A stretch of DNA of 64,000 nucleotides from Thermoleophilaceae bacterium (GCA_030447905.1 JAUJNZ010000007.1:126263-190262), one strand, 5' to 3'; positions 28,016 to 38,255 are shown, numbered from the stretch's first letter. The notes: generated by a model from the sequence alone, not told the origin. Numbers and translations are program-made.

Positions 28016-29790
28016 CTACCCCGCCGGCGACACGGGGCTCGCGGTCTCACTCGTCCGGGCTGCGCCGTTCATCCGCGCGCCTCCGTTCGACGAGGCCGCT
28101 CCGACCGCGCGTTCGCCTGACCCCGCGGCCGCCGATGGCGCCGGCTCGAACGAGGGATCGACGAGAACCCCCCAGTCGCCTTGTGAGAGCGATTCGAGGT
28201 GGCCGCTCAGGTCGCGGCGCTCCCGCGCGGCGGCGAAGACCCCGCCGGCGTCGGAGGCGTGACCGAGCAGGATCGCCCCGACGATGCGACCGTCCCTGAG
28301 GACGAGCTTGCGGTAGCGCCCTCCGGACTCGTCGGCGAGCGCGATCTCGACGTCCTCGGGCTCCGAGTGCGGACGGCCGATGGAGGTCAGGTCGACGTTG
28401 GTCACCTTCAGGTGGGTGGCGATTAGCGAGCCCGTGTACAACCGCCGCCCGCCGATGCAGTTGATGGCGGCGACCTCGGCTTGCTCGACCGCGGCCGGCC
28501 AGTGCCCGTAGACGCGGCCGGCGTGCTCGGCCACGTCGCCCGCCGCGAAGATCGATTCGTCGCTCGTCCGCATGGTGTCGTCGACGGTCACGCCGCGGCG
28601 CACCGCGAGACCGGCGTCGCGGGCGAGCTCGAGGTTCGGGACGATGCCCGTGCAGACGATCACGATGTCCGCGTCGCGACGGGTGCCGTCGTCGAGGGTG
28701 ACCCCGGCGACCCGACCGGCCTCCCCGGTCACCGACGACACGCTGCGGCCGAGCATGACTTCGATCCCGCGGGATGTCACCTCACGCTGGAGGAGCCGGG
28801 CGGCGCCGGCGTCGAGCTGGACAGGTGAGAGCCGGTCCGAGAGCTCGACGATCGTGGTCTCGAGGCCGAGCCTGCGCACCGCGTCGGCCGCCTCGAGCCC
28901 GAGCACGCCTCCGCCCAGCACCACCGCTCGGCGTGCGGAGTGGCGCTGCGCGTACCCGCGCAGGAGCATCGCGTCGTCGGCTCCGCGCAGGACAAAGGCG
29001 CCTTCGAGCCCGAGTCCCTCGATCGGCGGGTCCGGGAGCGGCTTCCCGTGGCGAGGACGAGCCGGTCGTAGCTCAACTCCTCGCCGGTGCCGAGGACGAC
29101 GCGACGGCGCGGCCGGTCGATCCGCGTCGCGCGCGTGTTGAGCCAGGTGGCGATCTTGCGATCCGCGTACCAGGACGGGGGCAGCAGATACATGCCGCTC
29201 ATCCCCGCGCGGGAGTAGACGAGGCGTGAGACGCTCGTGCGGTTGTAGAAATCGTGACGCTCTTCGGCTACGAGCGTGAGCTCGCAGTCGGGATGGTGGC
29301 GGCGGACGTGGTCGGCGGCCGTGACCCCGGCGATTCCGTTGCCCAGGACGACCACCCGACCCACCGACGGGTCGGCGACGGCCGTCGGTGCCTTGCCCTT
29401 CGTTCGGACGCGTGGCAGCCCCTCGTCTGCTTCAGTCACTGTTGCAAGCGGCTTGACCGCTGGTTCGGGCGCGGGCGCGACGTCGGCCTCGAAGGAGACC
29501 ACGACGTTGCCGAGCACCCGGGCGGCGCACGCCATGCGCGCATGCTCGGGGAGTCCCAGCCGCTCGAGCGTGCTCCGCTCGTCCGGCCCGGGCGGCGAGA
29601 GGCTGTGGCCGCCCTCGAGGACCTAGAGGGGTCGTTGCCGCACACGCCCATGCGGCAGCCCGGCTCGATCGGTACGTCGGCGGCGCGGCAGGCGTCAAGC
29701 AGGCTCGAGCCGGCCGCGACGTCGAACACCCGGCCCTCGGGCTCTACGGTGACCGAGAAGCGGGCGGCGCGGCGATCGCCTCCGGGTCGC
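28016..29790 (-). pseudogene. Ferredoxin-like [2Fe-2S] domain fused to an FAD/NAD(P)-dependent reductase, frameshifted
   Basis: Reading the minus strand, a plant-type ferredoxin domain comes first (SSLLDACRAADVPIEPGC, GVCGNDP, then MACAARVLG supplies the last Cys), followed by an FAD domain (VVVLGNGIAGVTAADHVR, ELSYDRLVLATGS) and an NAD(P) domain (AVVLGGGVLGLEAADAVR, FAAGDVAEH). The C-terminus is a Ser/Ala/Gly tail. The frame changes near 29633 and near 29041 (CCC where CCCC is needed), and the N-terminus near 29780 is also uncertain. The reductase is of the rubredoxin/nitrite-reductase NirB-like FAD family. It would carry electrons between NAD(P)H and its own 2Fe-2S centre or the 4Fe-4S membrane protein encoded just upstream. 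Coordinates of the 5' end are approximate. Confidence 0.7.
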
Positions 29791-29989
29791 TCGCCGGCGC
29801 GGCGTTCGCGCGGCTCGGGCGAACGGCGGTCTGGGATGGGGACGGGTGGATCGCCCGCGGTCGGGCGGAGCGCGGCCGCAGGAGTCGCGCACGGCGTGCC
29901 GGTGCGCCCGCCGTGGGGGGAACTTCGGTGCTCGCGCGTGCCGGGCTCGCCGGACGACCGCGCGCTCCCCTGGAGGAATCGCCGGTCGC

Positions 29990-31107
29990 CGAGGCGGGAT
30001 CGGGGACCCCGGCCGGTGCTGTGCGGACGCGATCGGGAGCCCGATCTCCGTGCTCTGCGTCCCCCTGGCCAGGCGGCCCTGCTTGCGCAGCGTGACGGCC
30101 AGCCAGGCGAGCGCGACAGCCGCGAGGACCAGGCGACCTTCCCAGACCGCCCACGCCGGCGGCTCCCCCCCGAGCAGCTGCGTCACCGCGCTCGCGACGA
30201 CGGGCACGTTGAACCAGTAGAAGAGACCGAAAGCGCTCGCGGCGAAGACCGCCGTGGTCGCCCCGGGCGCCGCCCGGCCCGCCAGCTGGTCGAGCACGAA
30301 GAAGGCCCCGAGGCTCGCCAGGAGGAAGGCGGCGAGCTGCCCGAGGACCCCGGCCATGCCGACGGCGTCGATCGCCGGCACCGTGAAGAAGGCCAGCGTG
30401 AAGCCGGGGAGGGCGCCGGCGAACAGCCTCCGGTAGGCCGCCCGATACGGGTCGGAGTCGCCAAGGTCGGCGACGAAGGCTCCCGAGGGCTTGAGCGGTG
30501 CAGTTCGGAGTGCAACCGACGCACGACCGGCAGTGGCTGGGCGCGACCTTGATCGCCGGCGTCTGACCGAACAGCCCCTGGGTCGGGCGAAGCGGGCAGA
30601 TGCCGCCGCAGAAGGCGCTCTTGCCTCGAAACACCGCGCCGCCGACCGTGGCCAGAAAGATCGAGCCACCCACGAGCGCCGCGACCGCGGTGCCGCTGCC
30701 TTCGAGACCGAGCTTGCGGCTCGTCGCCAGGGCGACGAACAGCAGAGCCGCGACGGCATAGCCGTGGCGCTCGAGCCAGCGGGGGAGGGCCAGGCCGCGG
30801 GTCAGACGGGACATCCGCGGGAGCTGGTTCGCGGCGGCCATCGGACACAGGTTGCGCCACAGTCCCGGGGCGAGCAGGAAGAAGAGGGGCAGAAGAGGCA
30901 CGAGCAGCGACCAGAAGACGAACAGGCCGGTGCGCGGGCTCAGCACGAGCGCGATGAGAGCGCTCCGGCGGCCGCGACGCTCGCGACCCGCAGGACCGGC
31001 CAGACGCTCGCCGGCCGCCGCAGGCGCAGCTCGAGGAACCTCGCGTCACGCGTGGCGCTCGGATACGCTCGCTGGCGGCTCTCGACCTTTCCCTTAGCCG
31101 CACTCAT
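29990..31107 (-). pseudogene. 4Fe-4S membrane protein (NapH/NosR-like), frameshifted
   Basis: An ATG at 31107 starts a basic N-terminus and LRLRRPASVWPVLRVASVA; after a shift near 30955 the frame gives the helix GLFVFWSLLVPLLPLFFLLA, then LWRNLCPMAAANQLPR and AFCGGICPLRP. The motif C-R-S-C-V-G-C-T-P-N-C, a complete 4Fe-4S site, sits near 30520. After another shift near 30500 the C-terminal helices (FTLAFFTVPAIDAVGMAG, AAFLLASLGAFFVLDQLAG, VLAAVALAWLAVTL) follow. The architecture is that of membrane electron-transfer proteins such as NapH, NosR or FixG/CcoG. The 3' end is not clear. Paired with the 2Fe-2S flavoprotein, it suggests a small NAD(P)H-linked membrane redox chain. Confidence 0.65.
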
Positions 31108-31130
31108 AGCTCGAGTGGCTCGTTCGAGCG

Positions 31131-33239
31131 CTAGCCCGGGCGAGTGTCGGCGTCGCCGACCGCGGCCGACGCCGAGGCGCTGGGGCCATCGCGGTGGCCG
31201 TCGGCGTTAACGTGGCCGTGGCCGTTGACCGCGCCGTCGAATGCGGTGGCGGCTGCCTCCTCCAGGACCGTCGTTCCGTTGGGCTTTCCCGCGCCGGCGC
31301 CGTTGCCGTTCGCAGAGCCCGCGCTACCGAGAGGCGTGCCGGCCCGGGTGGCGTAGTCCCCCGCCTCGCTCGAAGCGACTGCGCCCACCAGGTTTCCACG
31401 CAGGGAAAGCACATCGAGGCACTCCTGCTCCTCCTGTCTGCCCACCTCGAGCCGGCCCGACCGCACGAGCTCGACCATCAGGGCGGCCAGGTCGGGGTCG
31501 AATTGCGTGCCCGCATGCTTCTCCAACTCACCGAGCGCGGTCTCGAGCGGCAGCGGCCCGCGATAGACGCGGAGGAGGTCATGGCTTCGAGGGCGTCGGC
31601 GACGTGCAGGATGCGGCTCTCGAGTGGGATCTCGGCGCCGGCGACTCCCTCGGGGTAGCCGCGCCCGTCCCACCGCTCGTGGAGGTGGAGGACTATGTGC
31701 CCGATGTCATCCATGCCCGCCCCGGCGATGATGTCGCGGCCGAGCTCGGAATGGCGGCGCATGACCGCAAACTGCTCTTCGCTCAGCGCGCTCGGCTGGA
31801 GCAGCAGCACGTCGGAGATGCCGATCTTGCCGACGTCGTGTAGGACCCCGGCCGTGCACACCTTCTCGACGCACTCGTAACCGAGCTCCGCCGCCTCGGC
31901 GAGCTCCGCGGCATAGCGAGCGACCCGCTGGGAGTGCGAGGCCGTGTAGCCGTCCTTGGCGTCCACCGCCTTGGCCAGCGCGTGGACCGTGTTGACGAGG
32001 CCCTCGCGCGCGACCCGGTCGGCCGCCTCCTGGGCGGACAGCGCGAAGTCGGAGTCCGACGTGTACACGAAGGTGCGGTTGCGCCCGTTCGACTTGGCCC
32101 AGTACATCGCCCCGTCGGCGAGGTGCATGAGCTCCTCCTGGGAGAGGGAGTGGCGGGGGAACTCGGAGATGCCCACGCTGAGCGTCACGCGTTCGCCCGC
32201 CGGGCCGAACTGCATCGAGGCGATCCGCTCGCGCAGCCGGTCGATGATCTGCTCGGTGCGCTCGAAGCCGGCGCGGGCGATGGCGAGCATGAACTCGTCG
32301 CCGCCGACGCGTCCGCAGATGTCGCTCGGGCGCAGCTCGCCGCGGATCGAGGTCGCCAGCGCGCGCAGCACCTGGTCGCCTGCGGCATGGCCCCAGCGAT
32401 CGTTGACCTGCTTGAAGTTGTCGACGTCGAGCGCGACGACCGACACCGCGTAGGACTCTCGCTCGGCACGGCGTAGCTCCTGGCGCATGCGCTCCTGGAA
32501 GGCACGGTGGTTGAGCAGACCGGTCAGCGGATCGGTCAGCGCGAGCTCCTCGAGGTGGCTGTGGGCGGCATCGAGCTCGGCGGCCATGCGGTCGAAGTCG
32601 CGCGCGAGCGCTCCGATCTCGTCCCCACGCTTCCAGTTGAGGCGGGCCGCCACCTCACCTCCGCCGATCCTCCGAGTCGCGGCCCGCAGGGCAGGCGGTC
32701 GAGCGGGCTCAGCACCGCTCGGGAGAGCAGCAGGCTGATCAGGACGGCGGCGGTCAGCGCGGCGAGGGCACTCGCCATGGTGAGCGTCCGCTTGTCGGCC
32801 GTCAGGGCGGCGTCGAGCTGCTTGAGGTCGTAATGCAGCTCGAGCGCCCCGACGATCTCGCGCCGTCCGGCGCGGAAGCGACGAAGCGGGTAGTTGAGCT
32901 CGGCGTAGTGCGCTCCATCGGTGGCGCGGACCTCGTGATAGGTGAAGTTGCGCTCGTCGATGGGAGCGGGGTTCGCCAGGCTCTCGCCCCGCGTAACGGC
33001 GCCGGTCACATCTTGCTTGGTTCCATCGGGATCGTGCTCGTGACCGCTCTGGACGAGCCACGTCCCTCCGCCGGGATCGTGCCAGGAGACCGACAGCTTG
33101 TGCAGCGTCTCGTTCTTCTGGCGCAGGGCGTTGATCCGCCGCTGGATCCCCTGCGGGTTGGCGAGCTGCTTGAGCCGGAAGGAGTCGTCCCACAGGCTGG
33201 CGATCGCTCCGAGCTGTGCACGCCCCGCCTCGCGGTCAT
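31131..33239 (-). pseudogene. HAMP-GGDEF-HD-GYP cyclic-di-GMP signalling protein, frameshifted and 5'-truncated
   Basis: The visible order is a periplasmic-type sensor piece (SLWDDSFRLKQLANP to VGALELHYDLKQLD), a membrane helix (MASALAALTAAVLISLLLSRA), a HAMP linker (GDEIGALARDFDRMAAEL), a GGDEF domain (GRVGGDEF, TLSVGISEFP) and an HD-GYP domain (HSQRVARYAAELAE, HDVGKIG, HERWDGRGYPEG). One missing base near 32693 separates sensor from HAMP, another near 31585 separates the HD-GYP core from its last helices and a Gly/Asn/Ala-rich tail. The first membrane helix expected before the sensor is absent: only 130 bases separate this end from the valS start. When intact it would both make and break c-di-GMP; the 5' coordinate is approximate. 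Confidence 0.75.
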
Positions 33240-33352
33240 GAGCTCTTGGCGCCTCCGAGCGCCCCTCCGTGGTTTTCGAGCAGGTCTTGTTTCGACCAAA
33301 CGGATGGAACTTGACCCCGTGATCGGGAGCGAGCCATCCACGGCGGTGCACG

Positions 33353-33358
33353 TAGACT
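33353..33358 (+). promoter_or_regulatory. -10 box of valS
   Basis: TAGACT, eight bases before the valS ATG. The bases between (GCGCAGGG) could hold a weak GGG ribosome signal but lie too close. Leaderless start inferred. No T-box-like leader is present. Confidence 0.5.
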
Positions 33359-33366
33359 GCGCAGGG

Positions 33367-36042
33367 ATGTCCCTCGCCCGCCCCGACGAGCTCCGCGAGC
33401 GCACGCGCTACGAGCCGTCGGAGGTCGAGCGGCGCGTCTTCGCGCGCTGGGAGGAGGCGGGGATCTTCCGCCCCGCGCCCGCCGCCTCCGGCGACGAGGA
33501 CAGCGTCCCGTTCTCGATCGCCATCCCGCCGCCCAACGTGACCGGGGCGCTGCACATGGGCCACGCGCTCAACGGGACGATCCAGGACGTGCTCGTCCGG
33601 CTCAACCGCATGCGCGGGCGCCCCACGAAGTGGGTCTTCGGGACAGACCACGCCGGCATCGGGACCCAGGTGCAGGTCGAGAGGGCGCTCCTGGAGGAGG
33701 GCACGAGCCGCGAGGAGCTCGGGCGCGAGGCCTTCATCGAGCGCGTATGGGAGTGGCGTGCGCGCTACGGCGGCACGATCGTCGAGCAGTACAAGCGGCT
33801 CGGCGCGTCCGCCGACTACGGCGACGAGCGCTTCACCATGGACGACGACTACGCGCGCGCGGTCGCGCACGTGTTCGTGCGGCTGTTCGAGAAGGGACTG
33901 ATCTACCGCGACAACCGGTTGGTCAACTGGGATCCAGGCACCCGCTCGGCCCTCTCCGACCTCGAGGTCGAGCAGCGCGAGGTCGAGGACACGCTCTACT
34001 CGATCGACTATCCCCTCGCCTCGGGCTCGGGCTCGATCACGATCGCCACCGTCCGGCCCGAGACGATGCTGGCCGACACGGCGATCGCGGTAAACCCAGA
34101 CGACGAGCGCTACACCCGCCTGGTGGGGGAGACCGCGGTCCTGCCGCTGGTCGGTCGCCGCCTGAAGGTCATAGCCGATCCCTACGTCGACCCGCAGTTC
34201 GGGACGGGCGCGCTCAAGATCACGCCCGGCCACGATCCCAACGACTTCGAGCTCGGCCGCCAACACCGGCTCGAGGAGATCACGGTGATCGGCGAGGACG
34301 GACGCATGACCGAGGCGGCCGGGCCGCGCTTCGCCGGGCTCGACGTCGACGAGGCCCGCGAGGCCGTCGTCGCGGCGCTGCGAGAGGAGGGCCTGATATC
34401 GGGGACGGAACCCTACGTCCACGACGTCCCGCACTCCCACCGCTCGGGGCGCCGGATCGAGCCGCTCATCTCCCTGCAGTGGTTCTGCGACATGGAGGGC
34501 CTTGCCCAGCCGGCGATCGCCGCGGTCGGGGACGGGCGGGTGCGCTTCCACCCCGACAAGCCCTGGAGCGGTGTCTACCTCGAGTGGCTGAAGAGCATCC
34601 GGCCGTGGTGCGTCTCACGCCAGCTGTGGTGGGGCCACCAGCTTCCGGTCTGGTACTGCGACGAGTGCGACGAGACCTTCGTCGCCGAGCCCGCGAACGC
34701 CCCCGAGCGGTGCGGCATCTGCGGGGACGAGCTGCGCCGCGACCCGGACGTTCTCGACACCTGGTTCTCCTCGGCGCTATGGCCCTTCGCGACGCTCGGC
34801 TGGCCCGAGCGCACGCCCGAGCTCGCGACCTTCTACCCGACGAACGTGCTCTCGACGGCGCGCGACATCATCTTCCTGTGGGTCGCCCGCATGGTGATGA
34901 TGGGCATCGAGTTCACCGGCGAGGTGCCCTTCGCCGACGTTCCCATCCACTCGGTGATCCAGGCCCCGGACGGACGGCGCATGTCGAAATCGCTCGGCAC
35001 GGGCATCGACCCGCTCGAGGAAATCGACCGCTACGGCGCCGACGCCGTGCGCTTCGGGCTGATCGCCATGGCGTCCTCCCAGGATGTGCGCTACTCGGCC
35101 GACCGGGTCGCTCAGGGCCGCGACCTCGCCAACAAGCTCTGGAACGCATCTCGGCTCGTCCTGCTCCAGGCCGGGGAGGCGCTCGGGGAGGGGGCCGCGG
35201 CGGCGAGCTTCCCAGAGACGGCGGGTCCGCAAGCGCCCGAGGACGGCTGGATCCTCTCCCGCCTCGAGCGGGCGCAGGAGCGAATCACCCACCTGATCGA
35301 CGGCTTCGAGTCCGCCCAGGCGGCACGCGAGCTCTACGCCTTCGTGTGGGCCGAGGTCTGCGACTGGTACCTCGAGCTCGCCAAGCCGCGCCTCTACGAC
35401 GAGCCGGCCGACCGGACGCAGGTGGCCGCGACGGCGCTCGGCGTGCTGCGGCGCGTACTTGTCTTCTCCCATCCGATCCTGCCCTTCGTCACCGAGGAGA
35501 TCTGGTCGCTCTTCCCAGACGCCGCAGAGCGGGGCCTGCTCGCCGTCGAGCGCTGGCCGACCGCGGACCCCGGTCGGATCGACGAGGGCGCCGAGGCGGA
35601 GATCGACCGGGTGATCGGGGCGGTGACCGCACTGCGGCGCTACCGCGACGAGGTCGAGGCGCCGGCCTCCGCCCGTCTTGCTGGCCGTCTCGAAGCCGGC
35701 GGGTACGAGCGGACGGCCGCCCAGGTGGAGCGACTTGCCCGCTTCGACCTCGCGGTGGACACGGCCGGGGACGGAGCGCAGGCGAACGGGGCCGGTGCCC
35801 CCTCGCCGATCGCCTCGGTGGCTGTGCCCGGAGGCGTCGTCCACGTGCTTCCCTCCGAGGCGCTCGACCTCGAGGCGATGGCGCGGCGGCGCGCCGCGCG
35901 CCGCCGGGCGCGCGAGGACGAGATCGCGCGCGCGGAGGGAAGGCTCGCCAACCGCGGCTTCGTCGAGAAGGCTCCGGCGCGGGTGGTGGAGGCCGAGCGC
36001 GAGAAGCTCGCTAGGTTCAAGGAGGAGCTGGCCGGCCTGTAG
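33367..36042 (+). CDS. valS: Valine--tRNA ligase
   Basis: 891 residues, class I synthetase joining valine to tRNA-Val. The HIGH motif is HMGH (63-66) after PPPNVTGA, the KMSKS motif is RMSKS near residue 538, and WWGHQLPVWYCDEC opens the zinc-bearing segment (CDEC/CGIC). The editing domain (TVRPETMLADTAIAVNP) and a C-terminal coiled-coil arm (ARRRAREDEIARAEGRL, ending VVEAEREKLARFKEEL) are complete. The ATG at 33367 was chosen because a far longer upstream frame is antisense to the signalling gene. Confidence 0.97.
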   Translation: MSLARPDELRERTRYEPSEVERRVFARWEEAGIFRPAPAASGDEDSVPFSIAIPPPNVTGALHMGHALNGTIQDVLVRLNRMRGRPTKWVFGTDHAGIGTQVQVERALLEEGTSREELGREAFIERVWEWRARYGGTIVEQYKRLGASADYGDERFTMDDDYARAVAHVFVRLFEKGLIYRDNRLVNWDPGTRSALSDLEVEQREVEDTLYSIDYPLASGSGSITIATVRPETMLADTAIAVNPDDERYTRLVGETAVLPLVGRRLKVIADPYVDPQFGTGALKITPGHDPNDFELGRQHRLEEITVIGEDGRMTEAAGPRFAGLDVDEAREAVVAALREEGLISGTEPYVHDVPHSHRSGRRIEPLISLQWFCDMEGLAQPAIAAVGDGRVRFHPDKPWSGVYLEWLKSIRPWCVSRQLWWGHQLPVWYCDECDETFVAEPANAPERCGICGDELRRDPDVLDTWFSSALWPFATLGWPERTPELATFYPTNVLSTARDIIFLWVARMVMMGIEFTGEVPFADVPIHSVIQAPDGRRMSKSLGTGIDPLEEIDRYGADAVRFGLIAMASSQDVRYSADRVAQGRDLANKLWNASRLVLLQAGEALGEGAAAASFPETAGPQAPEDGWILSRLERAQERITHLIDGFESAQAARELYAFVWAEVCDWYLELAKPRLYDEPADRTQVAATALGVLRRVLVFSHPILPFVTEEIWSLFPDAAERGLLAVERWPTADPGRIDEGAEAEIDRVIGAVTALRRYRDEVEAPASARLAGRLEAGGYERTAAQVERLARFDLAVDTAGDGAQANGAGAPSPIASVAVPGGVVHVLPSEALDLEAMARRRAARRRAREDEIARAEGRLANRGFVEKAPARVVEAEREKLARFKEELAGL

Positions 36043-36124
36043 GGGGCGCTCGGAGCTCCCTCTCTCGGGTACGCTCGCTTCGCTTGCTCAGGGGAGCCCC
36101 TCGATAGGGAGCTCCAAGCGCCCC
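36043..36124. repeat. Large imperfect inverted repeat between valS and folC
   Basis: Two 19-base arms, 36043-36061 and 36106-36124, are complementary at 18 of 19 positions (arm cores GGGGCGCT/AGCGCCCC and GGAGCTCCCT/AGGGAGCTCC) around a 44-base spacer. It begins at the valS stop codon and ends 20 bases before the folC ATG. It could be an attenuator, an mRNA-stabilising hairpin or an extragenic palindrome of the REP type. No second copy was noticed in this window. Confidence 0.7.
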
Positions 36125-36144
36125 GCAACCGTTTCAGCTCTCCA

Positions 36145-37392
36145 ATGAACTTCGCTCAGGCCGAGAAGCACCTCTTGGACCTCGAGCTGTTCGGGATGCG
36201 GTTCGGGCTCGACCGGATGCGCAAGCTGTCGACCGTGCTCGGCATGCCCCAGCGGCGCTTTGCCAGCGTGCACGTGGTCGGGACGAACGGCAAGTCGTCG
36301 ACGGCACGGATGATCGCGGCCATCCTCGAGCGTGCGGGCCTGCGAACCGGTTGCTATACGTCGCCGCACCTGTGCTCCTTTCGGGAGCGGATCGAGGTCT
36401 CCGAGCAGCCGCTGTCGGAGGCCGGGCTCGCCGAGGCGGTCACGCGCGCGAGCCGGGCGGCCGAGCTCGTCGACCGCACCCTCGGCGGCGACGATCGCGT
36501 GACCCAGTTCGAGCTGCTCACCGGCGCCGCCTTCCACGCGCTCGCACGCGCGCGGGTCGACGTGACGGTCGTCGAGGCCGGGCTGGGCGGTCGCCACGAC
36601 GCGACGAACGTGATCCCCTCGAAGGTGCAGGTCCTGACCGGCGTGGATCTCGAGCACACCCGCTGGCTCGGCCCGACCTTGCGCCACGTCGCCGAGGAGA
36701 AGCTGGCGGTCGTCCCCGCTCACGGGTGTCTCGTCTCCGGCGAGTTGCCTGCCGAGGCCGAGGCCGCCGCCGCGCGCGTCACGCGCGAGCGCCCGGCCCG
36801 GCGCGTACGCGTGGACCCGAGCTCCCAGGCTCGGGTCCCGAGCCTCCCACGTGCCCCCGGCGCCTACCAGCGGCGCAACTTCGCGCTTGCCCGCGCCGCC
36901 GCCGAGGCCTTCCTCGAAGGAGCGCTCGACGAGGAGGCGGTGCGCGCGGCCGCCGCGGCAGTCTCGATTCCGGGACGCCTCGAGCGGGTGGCCGAGCGCC
37001 CGCTGGTGATCCATGACGGCGCCCACAACCCGGCCGGGGCGACGGCGCTCGCCGAGTCGCTGCCGGAGATCGTCGGGTCGCGACCACTGGTCGGGCTCAT
37101 GGCGATCCGCGACGACAAGGACGCCGCCGGCATCCTCACGCCGTTATTGGGCCGGATGAGCGAGGTCGTCTTCACGCAGGCGAGCTCGCGCGGGCTGGCG
37201 GCCGCCACCCTGAGCTCGCTGGCCGGTCAGATAGAGGCGGCCCTTCGGGCGGAGGTCGTCCGCGGGCCGACCGCCGCGCTCGCCCGCGCGCGAGAGCTCG
37301 CGGGGCCCGAAGGGGTGGTCCTCGTCACCGGCTCGCTCGGTCTCGTCGCCGACCTCGTTCGCGCCCCCGGGTCGCGCGCGTCATCGTTGTGA
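36145..37392 (+). CDS. folC: Folylpolyglutamate synthase / dihydrofolate synthase
   Basis: 415 residues, Mur-ligase fold. GTNGKSST (46-53) is the ATP loop, SPHLCSFRERI the folate-binding stretch, VVEAGLGGRHDATN the catalytic centre, and IHDGAHNPAGA the C-terminal domain. It adds glutamate to dihydropteroate and to folates. It directly follows valS, a common bacterial order. The stop overlaps the next gene start (GTGA). Confidence 0.94.
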   Translation: MNFAQAEKHLLDLELFGMRFGLDRMRKLSTVLGMPQRRFASVHVVGTNGKSSTARMIAAILERAGLRTGCYTSPHLCSFRERIEVSEQPLSEAGLAEAVTRASRAAELVDRTLGGDDRVTQFELLTGAAFHALARARVDVTVVEAGLGGRHDATNVIPSKVQVLTGVDLEHTRWLGPTLRHVAEEKLAVVPAHGCLVSGELPAEAEAAAARVTRERPARRVRVDPSSQARVPSLPRAPGAYQRRNFALARAAAEAFLEGALDEEAVRAAAAAVSIPGRLERVAERPLVIHDGAHNPAGATALAESLPEIVGSRPLVGLMAIRDDKDAAGILTPLLGRMSEVVFTQASSRGLAAATLSSLAGQIEAALRAEVVRGPTAALARARELAGPEGVVLVTGSLGLVADLVRAPGSRASSL

Positions 37393-37580
37393 GCTCGGGA
37401 CCGCCCCCTCCGTCCCGGCGCGCCGAGCCTTCCGGAGGGCAGACCGCTCCGCGCCCGCGGCCGAGCGACCGCGAGGCGCCCAGCTTCATGGCCATGATGG
37501 GCGTCGTCGCCGCCGTCGTGGCCGCCGTGGTCGTCGTCTTCTTCCTGATCGGGTACGTGCTCGGGCGGATCTTCCTCTGA
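37389..37580 (+). CDS. Small single-pass membrane protein
   Basis: 63 residues from a GTG that overlaps the folC stop. A Pro/Arg-rich cytosolic N-terminus of about 33 residues is followed by one strong membrane helix (MGVVAAVVAAVVVVFFLIGY) ending VLGRIFL. No catalytic motif. Overlap with folC implies co-translation. Function unknown. Confidence 0.6.
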   Translation: MSSGPPPPSRRAEPSGGQTAPRPRPSDREAPSFMAMMGVVAAVVAAVVVVFFLIGYVLGRIFL

Positions 37581-37620
37581 GCGGCATCGTCGGACTGCGG
37601 TCCGGCACCCCCCTTGGGAG

Positions 37621-37626
37621 TAGACT
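37621..37626 (+). promoter_or_regulatory. -10 box of the zinc-ribbon gene
   Basis: TAGACT, eight bases before the GTG at 37635; leaderless start inferred. This also supports 37635 rather than an upstream TTG as the start. Confidence 0.45.
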
Positions 37627-37634
37627 GGCGGGCC

Positions 37635-38222
37635 GTGAGTTCGCTCGCCCTCTTCGGCATCGAGAACAACACGCTCGGCCTCGTCGCGGGGCTGGTGCTG
37701 TTGTTCCTCGGGGCTCTGTGGCTGGCGCTCGTCTTCTACACCTACATGGATTCCCGCCGCCGGGTCGGCGATCCCATGCTCGTCGGCACCGCGACGGTGG
37801 CGGCACTGCTGTTTCCGTTCATCGGCACGATCGTCTACATGATCGTCCGGCCGCCGGAGTACCTCGAGGACGTGCGCGAGCGCGAGCTCGAGATCGCCGC
37901 TGCGGAGGCTCGCCTCGACCAGCTTCAGGCCGCCACGTGCCCCTACTGCGAGTTCGAGGTCGAAAAGGACTTCCTGCGCTGTCCGAGCTGCCTGCGGCGG
38001 CTCAAGGAGCCCTGTCGCACCTGCGCCAGGCCGCTCGACCCGCGCTGGAAGATCTGCCCCTTCTGCGAGGCCGAGGTGGCGAGCGGGGGGTCGCGCTCGC
38101 GCGGGCGCCCCGGGGCGCGAGCCCCCTCGCCCCGCTCACGACCGGCCGCGGCCGGGCGAGCACCGGCGGGCGGTGAAGCGCCCGCCGGCGAGGGAGCGCG
38201 GGCCGGCGGCCCTGCCGGCTGA
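37635..38222 (+). CDS. Membrane protein with double zinc ribbon
   Basis: 195 residues. Two N-terminal helices (about 12-35, LGLVAGLVLLFLGALWLALVF, and 51-70, VGTATVAALLFPFIGTIVY) are followed by a charged helix and two zinc knuckle pairs: CPYC/CPSC and CRTC/CPFC. The last 40 residues are Arg/Pro/Gly-rich and disordered. The plan (PLDc-N-like helices plus double zinc ribbon) suggests a membrane-anchored zinc sensor or scaffold. No enzymatic role is evident. Located between folC and ndk. Confidence 0.7.
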   Translation: MSSLALFGIENNTLGLVAGLVLLFLGALWLALVFYTYMDSRRRVGDPMLVGTATVAALLFPFIGTIVYMIVRPPEYLEDVRERELEIAAAEARLDQLQAATCPYCEFEVEKDFLRCPSCLRRLKEPCRTCARPLDPRWKICPFCEAEVASGGSRSRGRPGARAPSPRSRPAAAGRAPAGGEAPAGEGARAGGPAG

Positions 38223-38255
38223 TCCTCCGCTCCCGACCGTCGGCCAGCAGTCTCC

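Noticed and set aside
27799-28299. 166-codon plus-strand frame after the MBL gene
   Set aside because: Antisense to the C-terminal tail of the flavoprotein over half its length, with Arg/Pro/Ser shadow composition.
33240-33366. T-box leader before valS
   Set aside because: Only 126 bases, largely leftover sensor-gene sequence, with a -10 box eight bases from the ATG.
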